Part shown: positions 1-11,183 of the stretch, in pieces | How positions within the stretch are numbered: position 1 is the first letter of the stretch | Layout of the letters: each line of letters opens with the position of its first letter | Assembly (NCBI GenBank): GCA_012932295.1 | Contig: JAAONU010000019.1 | Span: forward strand, 26,181,647 to 26,245,646 | Direction of reading: 5' to 3' | DNA length: 64,000 nucleotides | Source of the DNA: Cyclina sinensis | Lineage: Eukaryota > Mollusca > Bivalvia > Venerida > Veneridae | Program-made: the position numbers and the translations under genes | The notes under the pieces: generated by a model | Told to the model about the DNA's origin: nothing | Database searches by the model: none | The model's input: the letters and a program-made list of their open reading frames with translations, nothing else

Positions 1-1214
1 TTTTTTAAATATTAAACACTGCAGAAAACACAAAGTAAAAAGCTTTCCTAAATATTTAAGAGATGTGATTTTGTATTAGAACAATGAACTTTTTACATCT
101 AAAATAAATCTGCCCTGAATAATGGAGGTACTTAAATCATGGCTGCAAGAAGTTTTTAAACATGACCACATTTTTAGCCCTGCTTTAGCCTCTTATTACA
201 TCAAATAAAGCTTGCTAGTTTTTACATTATGTAAAGTTTAAACTCTTGAAATATATGTGATTAATGTCCCTTATCAACAACAACAAAAATATCTATTTCA
301 TTTTCACAATGTAGCTGACCTCTTTGTACCAATACTTCACAATGGATCTTTTTTGGTCACCCTGATATAGATGATTTCTTTTGAAATATATCAGTCGCTT
401 GGAGGTCATATTGTACCTCTATACTTTTACATGCAATTTTGCGTGTGTTACCTGTAGCACGTCATATTGATGACATTATATAAAAGAGACAAAAAAAAAA
501 AAAAATTTTGAAAAGAGATATGTATAAATGTTTGAGGAATTCAAGTTTTAGAGTATGTCATAATGAATTCAGACAATTTAAAATCTTTTATTAAAAAAGC
601 ATGTGATAAGAAGATTACGGTACAAAATCAGCTCCTGTATCATCTCCTTGACCTATTTCTTCCCTTCAGCTGTGCTCTTTAGGTAATAAAAGGTCTATGG
701 GGTCATATAGGGGCTGATGTGAAATGCTCACAAATCTGAGAAGATAACAATCTCATGGTGACCAATCTAAAGGAATTAATGAAACCAAACTTATAAATAT
801 CAATGGGTGACAAGTTAAGGCTATGGCTTATCAGATTCTTGTCAGGCCCCAATCTGAATATTGCTAGTCACCCCACACTCAGATTCTAACTGATCAGATC
901 AAAAATCTATAAAGAAGGGCAACTGTAAGATTAAATCTGATTACAGTCACACATCAAGGTCAGAGAAATGCTTCAGTCATTAAATCTCCATTGTTTTTTC
1001 CTAATATGCATCGATATTTGATTGTTCCTGATGTATAAGGATTACTCCCACTGAAGGCATCTTAAATCCCCTATCTGTTAATGATCATCAATCACCATAG
1101 CTCTGCAAATTCTCATTTTTTTTATCTTTTTAACTTAACTTCCCATTTTACATCCTTTTAAAACTTTTATTCTTGGCTCTACTAACCTTCTTGTCTATGA
1201 CATGCAATATCCTG
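1..1214. other. AT-rich non-coding stretch
   Basis: I see no gene, RNA gene or organised repeat here apart from short A or T runs. The sequence is AT-rich with stops in all frames. Confidence 0.5.
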
Positions 1215-1376
1215 CATCCCTGCCAGATGTTTGACATTTAAGGAAGATTAGTAGATGATTGTTTGTTTGTTTTTACTGGGCTGTAACATCTGTTACATCC
1301 CTGCCAGGGGTTTGACATTTAAGGAAGATTAGTAGATGATTGTTTGTTTGTTTTTACTGGGCTGTAACATCTGTTA
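1215..1376. repeat. 81-bp direct tandem duplication
   Basis: Two nearly identical 81-bp copies lie head to tail, starting at 1215 and 1296. Each runs from catccctgccag through a gtttgtttgttt run to the words ctgtaacatctgtta. They differ at only about two positions, so the duplication looks recent. Confidence 0.85.
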
Positions 1377-1605
1377 CAACCTCTTTTTGGTCACATCCCA
1401 GCAGTCAGTCCATTGAACAAGTGTTCCTGGGTATCCAACCAGTTTTCAAACCAGTCTCTCCGCAAGTGACTTTCTGCTTCCTCATTTGAATCAGACAAAC
1501 GACTTGTAGACACAAGCTACCACAGAGAAATTTAGCTGGCCTTTATGGGGTTTGAACGGTGGACCCCTGTATTTACAATCTGATGCTCTATCAATTAATA
1601 GCCCA
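1377..1605 (-). repeat. tRNA-derived SINE-like copy (family 1)
   Basis: Related in layout and wording to the segments at about 7500-7732 and 33690-33942. Read on the minus strand, the head near 1605 resembles a tRNA, with an A-box-like region followed by a B-box-like region around the words ttcaaacccc. The body continues toward lower coordinates. This copy is the most diverged of the three. Confidence 0.5.
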
Positions 1606-1999
1606 GACTCTATGAAAAGTTATCAAAACCCCCGGAACATGAAAAGTTATCAATGATATCAAACCATGATTACCAGCCTCAGAATTATCAGAGCCATGAT
1701 AACCAACTCCTGCCTAGTATAGTGAGTATTCACTTTTGGCAGTAATAAGTTGAAGCTGAAGTTGAACTTTGTCAAGTACCTTTCAAGACTTTACTGTTCA
1801 AACAACATTCTAAAGTATAGCTGAAGACTGTCCATTCAAACCTATGGAGAATAGTTGCTTAAGGTTTTGTGATAATTACATTACAGGTACAAGAAAAAAT
1901 TACCAAGTCAAGTAATTAATCAACTTTGCCTACCACTGACTTCCTAAATAATTTCTTCAGAACTGTTTTTTTGTTCTTGTTGTTTTGACTATTAATATA

Positions 2000-2526
2000 C
2001 CGTAAAAATTCTATTTATAGCCCATCCTCTAATAGACGTCCAGCCTCCATATTTTGGACAAAAAACTGCCATTTTTCAGCCAAAAGTTGAAAAACCAACT
2101 GCCCCTTTTTAAAGCCCATCCTCCGATTTGAGCAAAATTGAGCTTACCTTTACCATTCAATTTTACTTATTTCCCTTTTACTTTACTTTTATTTCCCTTA
2201 TTTTTGCCATATAAAAGTAGCAAAGATCATGCGCAAGGCTCATTTTTTTATTCCCATGCTTGGCAAACTTTTACACATACCGGACTCTACATGTACAGTA
2301 ATAGCGGAAATGAACAGATTTTAGCATTGTCTTCAATAAGTCAACATCTGCTCTTTCTTCGGATTCGATTTCTTCTTGTTATTAACAGGGGCGAGTGGAT
2401 TTATAAAGCCCTGCTTAGAAAATCAGTCTGTCTTGTGAAGATGTGTCTCCAATTAACGCCCATCCCCAACTTTCGAACAATCCATGATTCTAATAAAAGC
2501 CCGGGCTATAGATGGAATTTTTACGG
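2000..2526. mobile_element. TA-flanked MITE
   Basis: The ends are inverted repeats of about 26 bp: 2000 onward reads ccgtaaaaattctattta, and the reverse complement from 2526 reads ccgtaaaaattccatcta. Both ends are flanked by the dinucleotide TA (1998-1999 and 2527-2528), as expected for TA-targeting elements such as Tc1/mariner. Inside, words such as gcccatcc recur. A 148-codon open frame across it has no recognisable protein and is treated as chance. Confidence 0.75.
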
Positions 2527-2528
2527 TA

Positions 2529-3173
2529 GCTGTCATTTTTATTCTACAAGACAAATTATTACAATACTTATCTTCGAATGGTAAAATAAATTTGTTTAAT
2601 CCACATGTCATTTTTCTAAGAACGATTTATAGTTCTTCAAACTGAAATGTACCACCACGGACTGACAGTAAGAAGGAAAACTTTGCTAATGATTTAGAAT
2701 ATGACATCTTCAGCATGCAACAGTATGACAAGTTATAAATTTGATTATTTCAAGTTTTTTGATATTCATACTGTATTTCCCTATTTATTATGCACACTTC
2801 TTTTTTTTTACCAAGACAGTACTTCAGCTATGAGGGCAAGGACTGTAATTTACATTTCTTCCTGTGCTCAGACTCCTGTCTTTCAAAATAGAACTTTTTC
2901 ATACAAAATTAAGTTAAGGGTAAAGCCAGAATAAAGAACCTTAAATCCATGAATGGCTGTAGCCGCATTACTCTTTATACATTTCTTTAGGGGTACTCAA
3001 TCGTATGACATATACTCAATGGGTGGTTACAATTTAACAAAACTACTGCACTTCAGGAATTTAAAAGACCCTGATTAGAAACCAAAGAGTCCCTCCAACT
3101 TATATAACCATTGCACTGTTGTGGCAAACCACAAAATTTAATGTGACTCTAGAATTAAAACAAATAGTTTTAC
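2529..3173. other. AT-rich non-coding stretch
   Basis: No supported gene or repeat was seen. It would be the intron downstream of the minus-strand exon at 3174-3298. Confidence 0.4.
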
Positions 3174-3298
3174 CTGTGTCTCTTGCTCTGTCTGAACCAG
3201 CTGGACACAGTCAGTGGCTTGAAGCAATGCTTGTGCATACTTGCTCAAACCATATAGTAGATCTATGTTCTGGTTCAGATTTACTGCCTTTGGTACAC
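3174..3298 (-). CDS. Probable MYBBP1A exon (or exon of an unknown minus-strand gene)
   Basis: On the minus strand this segment has a good acceptor (pyrimidine-rich tract ending ttcag) and a donor cag|gtaaaa. It encodes, after two bases that complete a split codon, 41 residues starting VPKAVNLNQN and ending VQTEQETQ. It joins in frame with the 43-nt exon at 4855-4897. The block YGLSKYAQALLQATDC resembles the part of MYBBP1A that follows the region encoded at 54743-54902, where family members have a Tyr-x-Leu pattern, an aromatic residue plus Ala, then a Leu pair. The assignment rests on remembered family sequence, not an alignment. If correct, the gene spans the whole window. Otherwise it is an exon of an unidentified gene. 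Confidence 0.5.
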
Positions 3299-3327
3299 CT
3301 GAAATGAAAAAATAATCAGAAAATATG

Positions 3328-3560
3328 ACAAGAGTGCCATGATGACCCTGGATTGCTCACCTGAGAACTTAGGCTGTGGGTTTGCTGTTTACAAAAGCTT
3401 CAACTGCATTTAATATGAATCATTTTGTGTCCAGTAGTTCTATTCTTGCAACCACAGTAGGCCAAGATCAGTCAGCAAGGCCATGGTCCATAATGTCCAC
3501 AACTCAGTGAACCATTATTACCTTACTGATCATGGTCTGAACTTGTCATAAAGACAAAGA
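3328..3560 (+). repeat. Truncated 5' end of the satellite-bearing cassette
   Basis: Begins acaagagtgccatgatgacc and continues gctcacctgag, matching the left ends of the cassettes at 24050 and 58709. The internal 145-bp array and the right end are missing, so this is a 5' fragment. Confidence 0.6.
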
Positions 3561-3787
3561 GCATGATTGCCAGAGGAAAAATAAAGGTTAACTGATAGAT
3601 TTTCAATTAACTTATTCAACTATACATGGTTATATATTAATACATTATATATAAATTTAACTATGCATTTCAAGCATATTAGTTCTTAAAATTCAGTACT
3701 AAATTTATCAGTCATTAAAATGAGTTGACTCAAATTTCACATTCCTTTCAACAAACATGATCCTTACAGAACAGACCAGACCAGGGA

Positions 3788-3896
3788 TCACACTATGGTC
3801 TTCTGATTTGTCACTATGATCTCCTGATTTGTCACTATGATCTCCTGATTTGTCACTATGATCTCCGGATTTGTCACTATGATCTCCTGATTTGTA
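3788..3896. repeat. 21-bp tandem repeat, about 5 copies
   Basis: The unit tcactatgatctcctgattt plus g repeats about five times with single-base variation (for example ctccgg in one copy). Confidence 0.85.
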
Positions 3897-3904
3897 GTCA
3901 GATG

Positions 3905-4690
3905 AGCTAACTGAATGGAGGACAAAAGCCTCTTGGTCTTAAATTAAACCTATAGACAAAAGTCTCCTGGCACTGAATTACATATATGGACATAAGCCCC
4001 TTAGTACTGAATAACACATATGAACATAAGCCTCTTGGTACTGAATTACACATATGGACATAAGCCTCTTGGTACTGATATACACTTATGGACAAAAGCC
4101 TCTTGGTACTGAATTACACATATGGAAAAAAAGCCTCTTGGTCTTAAATTAAACCTATAGACAAAAGCCTCCTGGTACTGAATTACACATATGGACATAA
4201 GCCTCTTGGTACTGAATTACACATATGAACATAAGCCTCTTGGTACTGAAATACACTTATGGACAAAAGCCTCCTGGTACTGAATTACACATATGAACAT
4301 AAGCGTCTTGGTATTGAATTACACATATGGACATAAGCCTCTTGAACATAAGCCTCTTGGTACTGAATTACACATATAAACATAAGCCTCTTGGTACTGA
4401 ATTACACATATGGACATAAGCCTCTTGGTATTGAATTACATATATGGACAAAAGCCTCTTGGTACTGAATTACACATATGGACAAAAGCATCTTGGTACT
4501 GAATTACACATATGGACATAAGCCTCTTGGTACTGAATTACACATATGGACAAAAGCCTCTTGGTATTGAATTACACATATGGACAAAAGCCTCTTGGTA
4601 CCGAATTACACATACGTACATAAGCCTTTTGGTTTTAAATTTCACATACAGACAAAAGCCTTTTGGTCCTAAATTACACATAAAGACCCT
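3905..4690. repeat. 34-bp minisatellite, about 22 copies
   Basis: The unit contains cctcttggtactgaattaca followed by catatggacataag. Copies vary mainly between acataag and acaaaag, and at the first A of the cata word. Open frames on both strands here are products of the repeat and not genes. It lies in the short intron between the two putative minus-strand exons at 3174 and 4855. Confidence 0.9.
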
Positions 4691-4854
4691 CGACAGATTT
4701 TAAAAGGTATATATGATCCCCATGATTATAAAAGGGTTGAAAGCCCCTAAATCTCTTGATCAATAACTTTGGATGCTATAGACTACTGTTTAACTCAGTG
4801 ATGTTGAAATTTTCAAAAAAACTGTAAGTTTGTTTTTTTTAAATTTGTACTTAC

Positions 4855-4897
4855 CTAAGTGAGAAGCCATTAAGTAATTCAGAAAATCATTTGAGTG
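4855..4897 (-). CDS. Probable small MYBBP1A exon (43 nt)
   Basis: On the minus strand, ttaacttag precedes the exon and the donor acttag|gtaagt is a near-perfect consensus. The 43 nt encode HSNDFLNYLMASHL plus one base. That one base completes a Gly codon with the two leading bases of the exon at 3174-3298, giving ASHL-G-VPKA. The exon also starts in phase 0, matching the phase-0 end of the exon at 54743. A stop lies immediately upstream in this frame, so it cannot extend. The acceptor tract is weak and the exon is very short, so it needs transcript support. Confidence 0.45.
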
Positions 4898-6002
4898 CTA
4901 AGTTAAGAACTTTTATGTTGAAGATATAGTAATAACTTGACATCCAGGGTGTTCACATCTAAAACAGTACTAAAATACATTTTATGAACACCTACTGCTA
5001 CATTTTTTTAAGAAACTCTTTTTTTTCATTATGGATTTCATTAACTGTTGTAAAAATATTATAACCTGTGTTGCCGAAATTGTGGAAAAAAACCCTTAAA
5101 TTTTATATTTTGTTCATCTTTGCAAAGGTGTTGAAATATCTCCCCATTATATCTACTTCACAGACAAGCATAACTGACAGTGACATCATAATTTTTGTGT
5201 GTTTTTGTTTTCATAACAAACAAATTCTGAAAACAGAAAAAAAGCACAAGAACTTATGCAAATGATCAACTGTTCTTTTTCGTCCAAAATTTTAGCTGCT
5301 GGTTCTTTGAAACTGTTGAATTTCATGTGATTTTGAAATAATTTTAATGGTTTAAAAAGCTGAACTTAAGAACCACGATATCATAATAAATAGTACAAAA
5401 ATTGGACAACATGCTTTGGCCTATACTTTTTGTTATCTTACTCATTCTAATGCAGGAAGTATCATTAACTTCCAACCAATCAAATCAGTCCTACTAGAGA
5501 TCAATATACTTTAATCTATTCTACATACAGATAAAGAATTCCCCTAGTAAATCTGAACTGACCTATTATTCAGATATACAAAAGTATACAAACCCATTAC
5601 AAAAGCAGGAAAATCATTACAGTTGACATTACAGGTATTTCACAACCAAAGAACAAACCCTGACCTTAAATTGACACTACCTTGTATATTTAGTAAATTT
5701 TAGTGTGAAATGAAAGTGTTTGAAAAAACCCTGGTAATTTTGAGTGCCAAAAAAAGATTAAACTAAATCAGAATATAACTTCAATATTTCACATTCCTAT
5801 TTTCTTTGCCAGAACCTAACCAAAAATAATAAATAAATAAAACTGGCAAGCCAGAATTCAATTTTTAAAAAAATCATTAATTAGATTTGTTCAGCCTTTA
5901 ATTATTTAGGATGTTTAAAAATTTAGAGTGTAGGACCCTAGGTATAAACCATCCCTCCGACATAACCCCCCCTCACCCCCCCAACCCACTGTTCAATTCT
6001 AT
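4898..6002. other. Non-coding, presumed intronic
   Basis: AT-rich with scattered stops; nothing recognisable. If the flanking exons belong to MYBBP1A, this begins the very large intron that holds the TLR cluster. Confidence 0.4.
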
Positions 6003-6130
6003 ATAGGAGGCCGAAAACCCCCTCATGCCTTTTACAAGGTGGACAAAACCCCCCCTCATTCATTTTACAAGGTGGACATAACACCTCTCATGCATTTTAC
6101 AAGGTGGACAAAACCCCCTCATGCATTTTC
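6003..6130. repeat. Degenerate ~30-bp C-rich tandem repeat
   Basis: About four imperfect copies built around ttttacaaggtggacaaaac followed by a C run and ctcatgcat. Confidence 0.75.
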
Positions 6131-7499
6131 AAAAGCGTAAATATCTGCCTTTTTCAGACAAATTCTTGCAGTTATTTAAATTAAAACAAGAAATGTTTGT
6201 GAAACACTGATTTCCCCCCCCCCCCAACTCCCCCTACCAAATTTTATTTCAGTATGTGCAACCTCTGCGATGGTTGAATAGAACCATTTTAAACTTAAAA
6301 TGCAGCAAAACTAAACACTGTATGCAGACTGTAAATCATGTGTAAGGCATACCTCGGGCATATTGCTGCCTATACATTTGATACTGAGATCAGTCAAGGT
6401 CATCTTGAGTACAAGTTTAATATACATGTAAAGTTTAATGCTGACTTAACAACTTAACAAAATGTGTCTCTGATAAAATATAGAAGGACATAAACTGGTT
6501 AAGTACAGTTTGATCTTAGATCACTTAAGAATCAATAAAAGTCATGAACTGTCCATCACAAATGTTTTTACTACAGCCAAGCATGTATTATGCAGCAGTT
6601 TTTTCAGTATTTTAGTTTTCCTCACAGACATCACTAAAGTAGATTTTTTAGAAATATTCATTTTGCTTAAACCTGAGAATGGTAAATGAGTAATCTTTTG
6701 CTTCTTTTGTTATTTTTGCATTTTTGACATATAAATTCTGCTTTTTTTAAACATGTTAAAATCTAACACTTTAAATCAGAATTTGTTAAGAAGTTAAATC
6801 ATAAGCAGATGGCTTGGTGAGAAAATTGTCACCTCAATTGTCAGTTATTACTTAGCAGCACCTACATGTCTCAAAAACTTAATTGTTACCTTTCAGTGTT
6901 TTCTTAAACAATCAACTAGAAATTAGTATTTCAAAGTTCAAAGGAAAGGTGTGATTGACTGTTTTTATTTGCTGATTACCTGTTGCCAAAATTCTTATGT
7001 TAAGTTACACTTCTCAGTATTTCAAATTCCTTTGGCTTTGTTTCTTCTTGTATATAAACAGTTTTTTTGACTTAAAATAATAATATATAGAACCTTCTTG
7101 ATGTGACTTACTACGTGATATCTTTGTGATTCTTAGTGACTCTTTGTGACTTTAAATTAATTCTAAGTAAAATCTTTGTGAAACTCGTGGACTTTTAAAA
7201 ATAACTTATAATTATCTTTGTGTTCAAAAACTTTGTGACATTTACTTTGTGAAACATTATTTTAAATACAAGTTGTTATTAAATAAAGAAATTATTAGTG
7301 ACTTCTACAACAAAGACTCGGTGCCAACTTAGTTCCCCAACAACATCAAGTTAACGGGCTAATTCCCCACGTGCCCTGCGCATATTAACATGTAATAGAC
7401 AGTATTAGGATAGCACTGACTGAACTTAGATATTAAGTGAGTAAGTTTTGTATGATGATACAAGAAGGACAATAACAAGCAATCTTTTTTTTCTTGGTT
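6131..7499. other. Non-coding stretch
   Basis: A C run lies near 6213. The words tttgtgac recur loosely at 7120-7260. No gene was seen. Confidence 0.4.
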
Positions 7500-7732
7500 T
7501 TATTGCTTTTCAGCTGTAGTCATTTCCCAGCAATAAGTCCACCTAACAAAAGTTCCAGTATCTCCCCAAGCAACAGACTATATCCTCACTTGATTCAGAG
7601 GTGTGACCTATAGAAGCATTGTCCAAGATCAATTATCTCTGAGAAATTTTGCCAGCCCTACTGAGGACTGAACTGAAATCCCTGAACTGACAATATCTGA
7701 TGCTCTACTGATTTAGCTAGCTGGGCCCCCAA
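7500..7732 (-). repeat. tRNA-derived SINE-like copy (family 1)
   Basis: On the minus strand the head reads ctagctaaatcagtagagca (A-box-like), then a B-box-like stretch around ttcagttcagtcc. It continues into a body sharing gccagc and aaaattt words with the copy at 33690-33942. Confidence 0.65.
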
Positions 7733-8798
7733 CAGATCTCGTCTAAATTACTTACAATTCTTATAAATTCTTACTGATGACTACTTCCTGCGTTAAAACC
7801 AATAAATATGTCAAAAGTACAAAATGCAAAAAGTTGAGACTCTCATCAATGATTCTGATGCAAAAGCTTTACAAATACTTAATTTCTTCAAAACTTACCA
7901 TACTATTATATAGAATATTACTACGTGCCATTAAGCAGATCATACAGAACAAAGTGATGAAAATTGAAATATTATCAAATGGGGAAAACAAAACAAAAAA
8001 GGGCCTAAGAAGCTGCACACAGCTTAGCATCTGGAGGAGGATGTTCTGGCTTCAAGAACAACGTAAACGTAAAATTATTATTATTATTTTTTTTACAAGC
8101 CTTTATCAGATTTTTACCCGTCTATAGTCTTGTGTTGTCAAGACCCATCTCAAGAAGCTACTGGATTAATCATTATCAAACTTGTACATGTATATCATAC
8201 ACATGGACCTGTTTAACAAATTAAAATGGGAAAATTTGAACTTGTAATCAAATATATCATGCACTGATTTCAGGCAAAAAATTTTAGTAATGTCCTGATT
8301 TTTCCCTTTCAACCACCTTCTGTTGTTTTTATTTATTCCTGTTAAACAAATAAATAGAATAAATGGCTTTAGATCAGTTGAATGTCCACAATCTTCAAAA
8401 TCTAATTCCTCCAATGTCATTCTTTAAATGGCACAAGGCACTATTTTACTGACTGCCGATTAATTTTATGTCATTTATTTTGTTATCAATATATCTTTGA
8501 TCTTGATCATCTTTTATTTTAAGGCAAGACTGATTCTTTGTTATACCTGCAAATAAAAGGGGTATCTTATGACAAAGGATTTTAGGCCTTGTGGTATTGT
8601 GCTAGACTGATATTATTTTCCAACTTTGGCTCAACTTTAAGATTTTTTTGATACCAGACTGATGTTTCAATCTGTCATGTTCACTGTAAATAAAAGAACT
8701 GGGAGTAACCCTTGAACTATGACACATCCCGTATATTGCATTATCAAAACCCAAGATAACCTCGACTGCCTGATGATCTGGCAGTTTGTTAACTAATA
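7733..8798. other. Non-coding stretch
   Basis: Short open frames on both strands show no recognisable domain or splice context. No repeat structure was noticed. Confidence 0.4.
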
Positions 8799-9314
8799 CA
8801 GGGTGTCAAGTGAATTTTGGTCCAAAAAATATAGGACTTACCTCTGAAATATAGGACCATTTTCCCAGAAATATAGGAATATATAGGACAAGAAAAACAA
8901 AGAACTTTTAAACCTCCTCCTCCACTCACTACACTCTCCTTTTATTTACAAGTTACAACATGTATAACAACTTTCAACATTTCAATAAAATTATGACAAT
9001 TAACAAAATGACATACTTGGAAAACTAACATAAATGCTTAAATCAGTAAATGAAGCACTAGGTACTGTTCTGTACCTGTGTCCATTCATATGCCATAATA
9101 TTTTAATCATAATAACTGTTAAGCTTATAATCATTAAACTAGAAATACTAACTACACTGGCCTACTGTAACATACATTTGACATGTTTTATTAAGATGTT
9201 TGTGTTGCTACCATAAAAGAGGTCAGATGCTGCTAAATTAATCACACTTCTGCATCTTGGAATGAGATGACTGGGTGTTACTGTTTTTCCTTTTTTTGAT
9301 GAAGAATCTGCATC

Positions 9315-10999
9315 CTATTCTGTGCTATCCTTTTTGTCTTTGTCCTTCAAATTACCCTTTGTTTTTGATGATGCTGATTTGCTACCAGCCTTATCTATGT
9401 TTTTCTCCAACAGTCTCCTCTTTTCTTTTTCAACCTGCTTCTGGCTTTCTCTTACTTTATTCATTTCTTGTCTTAAGCTTTCAATCTTTGATGAAGCTGT
9501 TGCTATTATCATTTGGGCAACCCCAGCACCTTGCAAATCATCTGTCTCAATAGCCTTATTTAACTTAGCACTGCCTTCTTTCAGCAAACCCTCAGATATA
9601 AGGACCTTTCCCTGCAGTTCTGATTCTTTCTTTAGAAGCTCCCTTTCCTTGTCAAGCACAGATGCTGTCTTTGTGAATTCTACCTCTCTTTATCCTGTCA
9701 ATTATTTCATATCCGACCCGATAAAGGGGGGTCGTATAAATTTTGCTTTATACGGCACATGCTACGTCATCACCGGTGACGTCATGGACAACTTTTGTGT
9801 TTATAATCAGAAGAAAGTTATTAAATGGTTGTTATTACAAACAGAGACTACTTGAATAAAAAATAAATATTTCAGTATCTAGATCTTATAATATAGCTTG
9901 ATCATTTAAGGAAAAATATATCGAAATTTTGGAACTATTTTTTGTGTATATGTTCACCTGGCGGATAACCTTGACATTTGAAACACTTTAAAGATAGGTT
10001 TTCAATATCATAGTAATTTATTGACAAATGCCAGATGTGACAGGATAAATAGAATAATAGGTTAGTGTCTTAAATGAGAAAGTTTATCCAGCTCGGCTGC
10101 GGAATTTATTGGGTTCGCCTTCGGCTCACCCGATAAATTCCTACGCCTTGCCAGATAAACTTTCTCATATTAAGACACTAACCTATTATTCTCTATTTCT
10201 CTGTCTTGTTTTTTCTTTACAACTTTGGCTTCTTCCTGTTTTTTCAACTGCCTTTCTTTTTCTTCTTTCTCATGATCTAGTCTTTGTCTGTAAGTGCTGT
10301 ATGCCATTTTGGCACTCCTGAGAATCTCCTTTGTCAGAGGAACTTTGTGGGGTTGATGGAACTTTACAGTATCTTTAACTGTTCTGACTGCACATATCGT
10401 TCTTTCACCAATCGCTGTTCTATCTTCTGTAACAACACTTGTATTAACAGACAGACTTCCTTCCACATCAGCATTTCCATGTGGAAGAACCAGTGCAGTT
10501 TTCACAAGGTCAGGGAGACATTTATATTTTATCTTGACATCATCCATTTTCAAGGAGAAGATGGATCTCCAGTAGTGTCAGATCTATTCTTTCATACTCT
10601 TCTGCTAAGCCATCTTCTGTCTGGTATACTTTCCATTCATCAACCAGGTTTACAATCATCATAATTGAGTTGTCTAGTTAGTATCTCAACATCTGAAACT
10701 GAACTGTGGTCAAATCTTCTGACAGGATTTACACAAGACAATGACTTCAGTAACTTATTGTCAAATGAGAGTCTGCTGATTAGGTATTGTGCAACTGCAC
10801 AGTAGAAAGACCTGATACCTAAAATTTCCTTATGCTGATGCTCACTTTTCATTTTAGAAAGTGACTGTCTTGCTCCTCCCAATACAATGTCCTCATTTTG
10901 ATTACTGACACTGAAGTCTAGACTTCTACACTTTAAGTCAAGATACTTAAGAAAGATGAATTTTGAAGTAAATGTTGCATATATACAAACAGATGACAC
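9315..10999 (-). pseudogene. Broken hAT-like transposase
   Basis: Three minus-strand open fragments, in order 10999-10640, 10553-10170 and 9659-9315, are pieces of one protein. The middle piece contains LPHGNADVEGSLSVN. This matches the motif (L-P-x-G-N-A-D-V-E-R-x-F-S) near the C-terminus of a hAT-related transposase type common in bivalve genomes; Arg is Gly and Phe is Leu here. At least two frameshifts separate the first two pieces (about 10655 and 10590). The reading between them, around EYERID, resumes in another frame at HYWRSIFSLK. An insertion at about 9690-10198 splits the Lys/Glu-rich coiled-coil tail. The N-terminal half is missing or unrecognisable. Non-functional. Confidence 0.75.
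9690..10198. mobile_element. Nested insertion ending in a long foldback
   Basis: It interrupts the transposase tail: coding similarity stops after QDRE on one side and resumes with VEFTKTAS on the other. It includes inverted words tatcctgtca (9691) and tgacaggata (about 10036), and at 10047-10198 a near-perfect palindrome. In the palindrome ataggttagtgtctta leads into gagaaagtttatc, and the inverse returns at 10165-10198, with a G+C-richer loop. The palindrome could form a long hairpin. I cannot assign a superfamily. Confidence 0.6.
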
Positions 11000-11183
11000 A
11001 AACTGCTTGTAATATACAGTACTGGTTTTGCTCCAGAATCCAACATTTCTTGCTTACCCTTAAATATAGGAATTTATAGGAATTTCACAGAAATATAGGA
11101 ATTTTCCTGGAAATATAGGAAATTATAGGAATTACTCCAAAATATAGGAATTTATAGGAATATATAGGAAACTTGACACCCTG

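Larger units (their letters stand above)
8799..11183 (-). mobile_element. hAT-like DNA transposon, degenerate, ends intact
   Basis: The element starts with cagggtgtcaagt (8799-8811) and ends with the exact reverse complement (11171-11183), a perfect 13-bp terminal inverted repeat beginning CAGGG as in many hAT elements. The hexamer ctaata directly abuts both ends (8793-8798 and 11184-11189) and looks like the target-site duplication; most hAT elements make 8 bp. Both subterminal zones carry many direct copies of aatatagga. The interior holds a broken minus-strand transposase and a nested insertion. Confidence 0.85.

Noticed and set aside
2138..2584. 148-codon plus-strand open frame
   Set aside because: It lies inside and across the end of a MITE, with no recognisable domain and low-complexity hydrophobic N-terminus.
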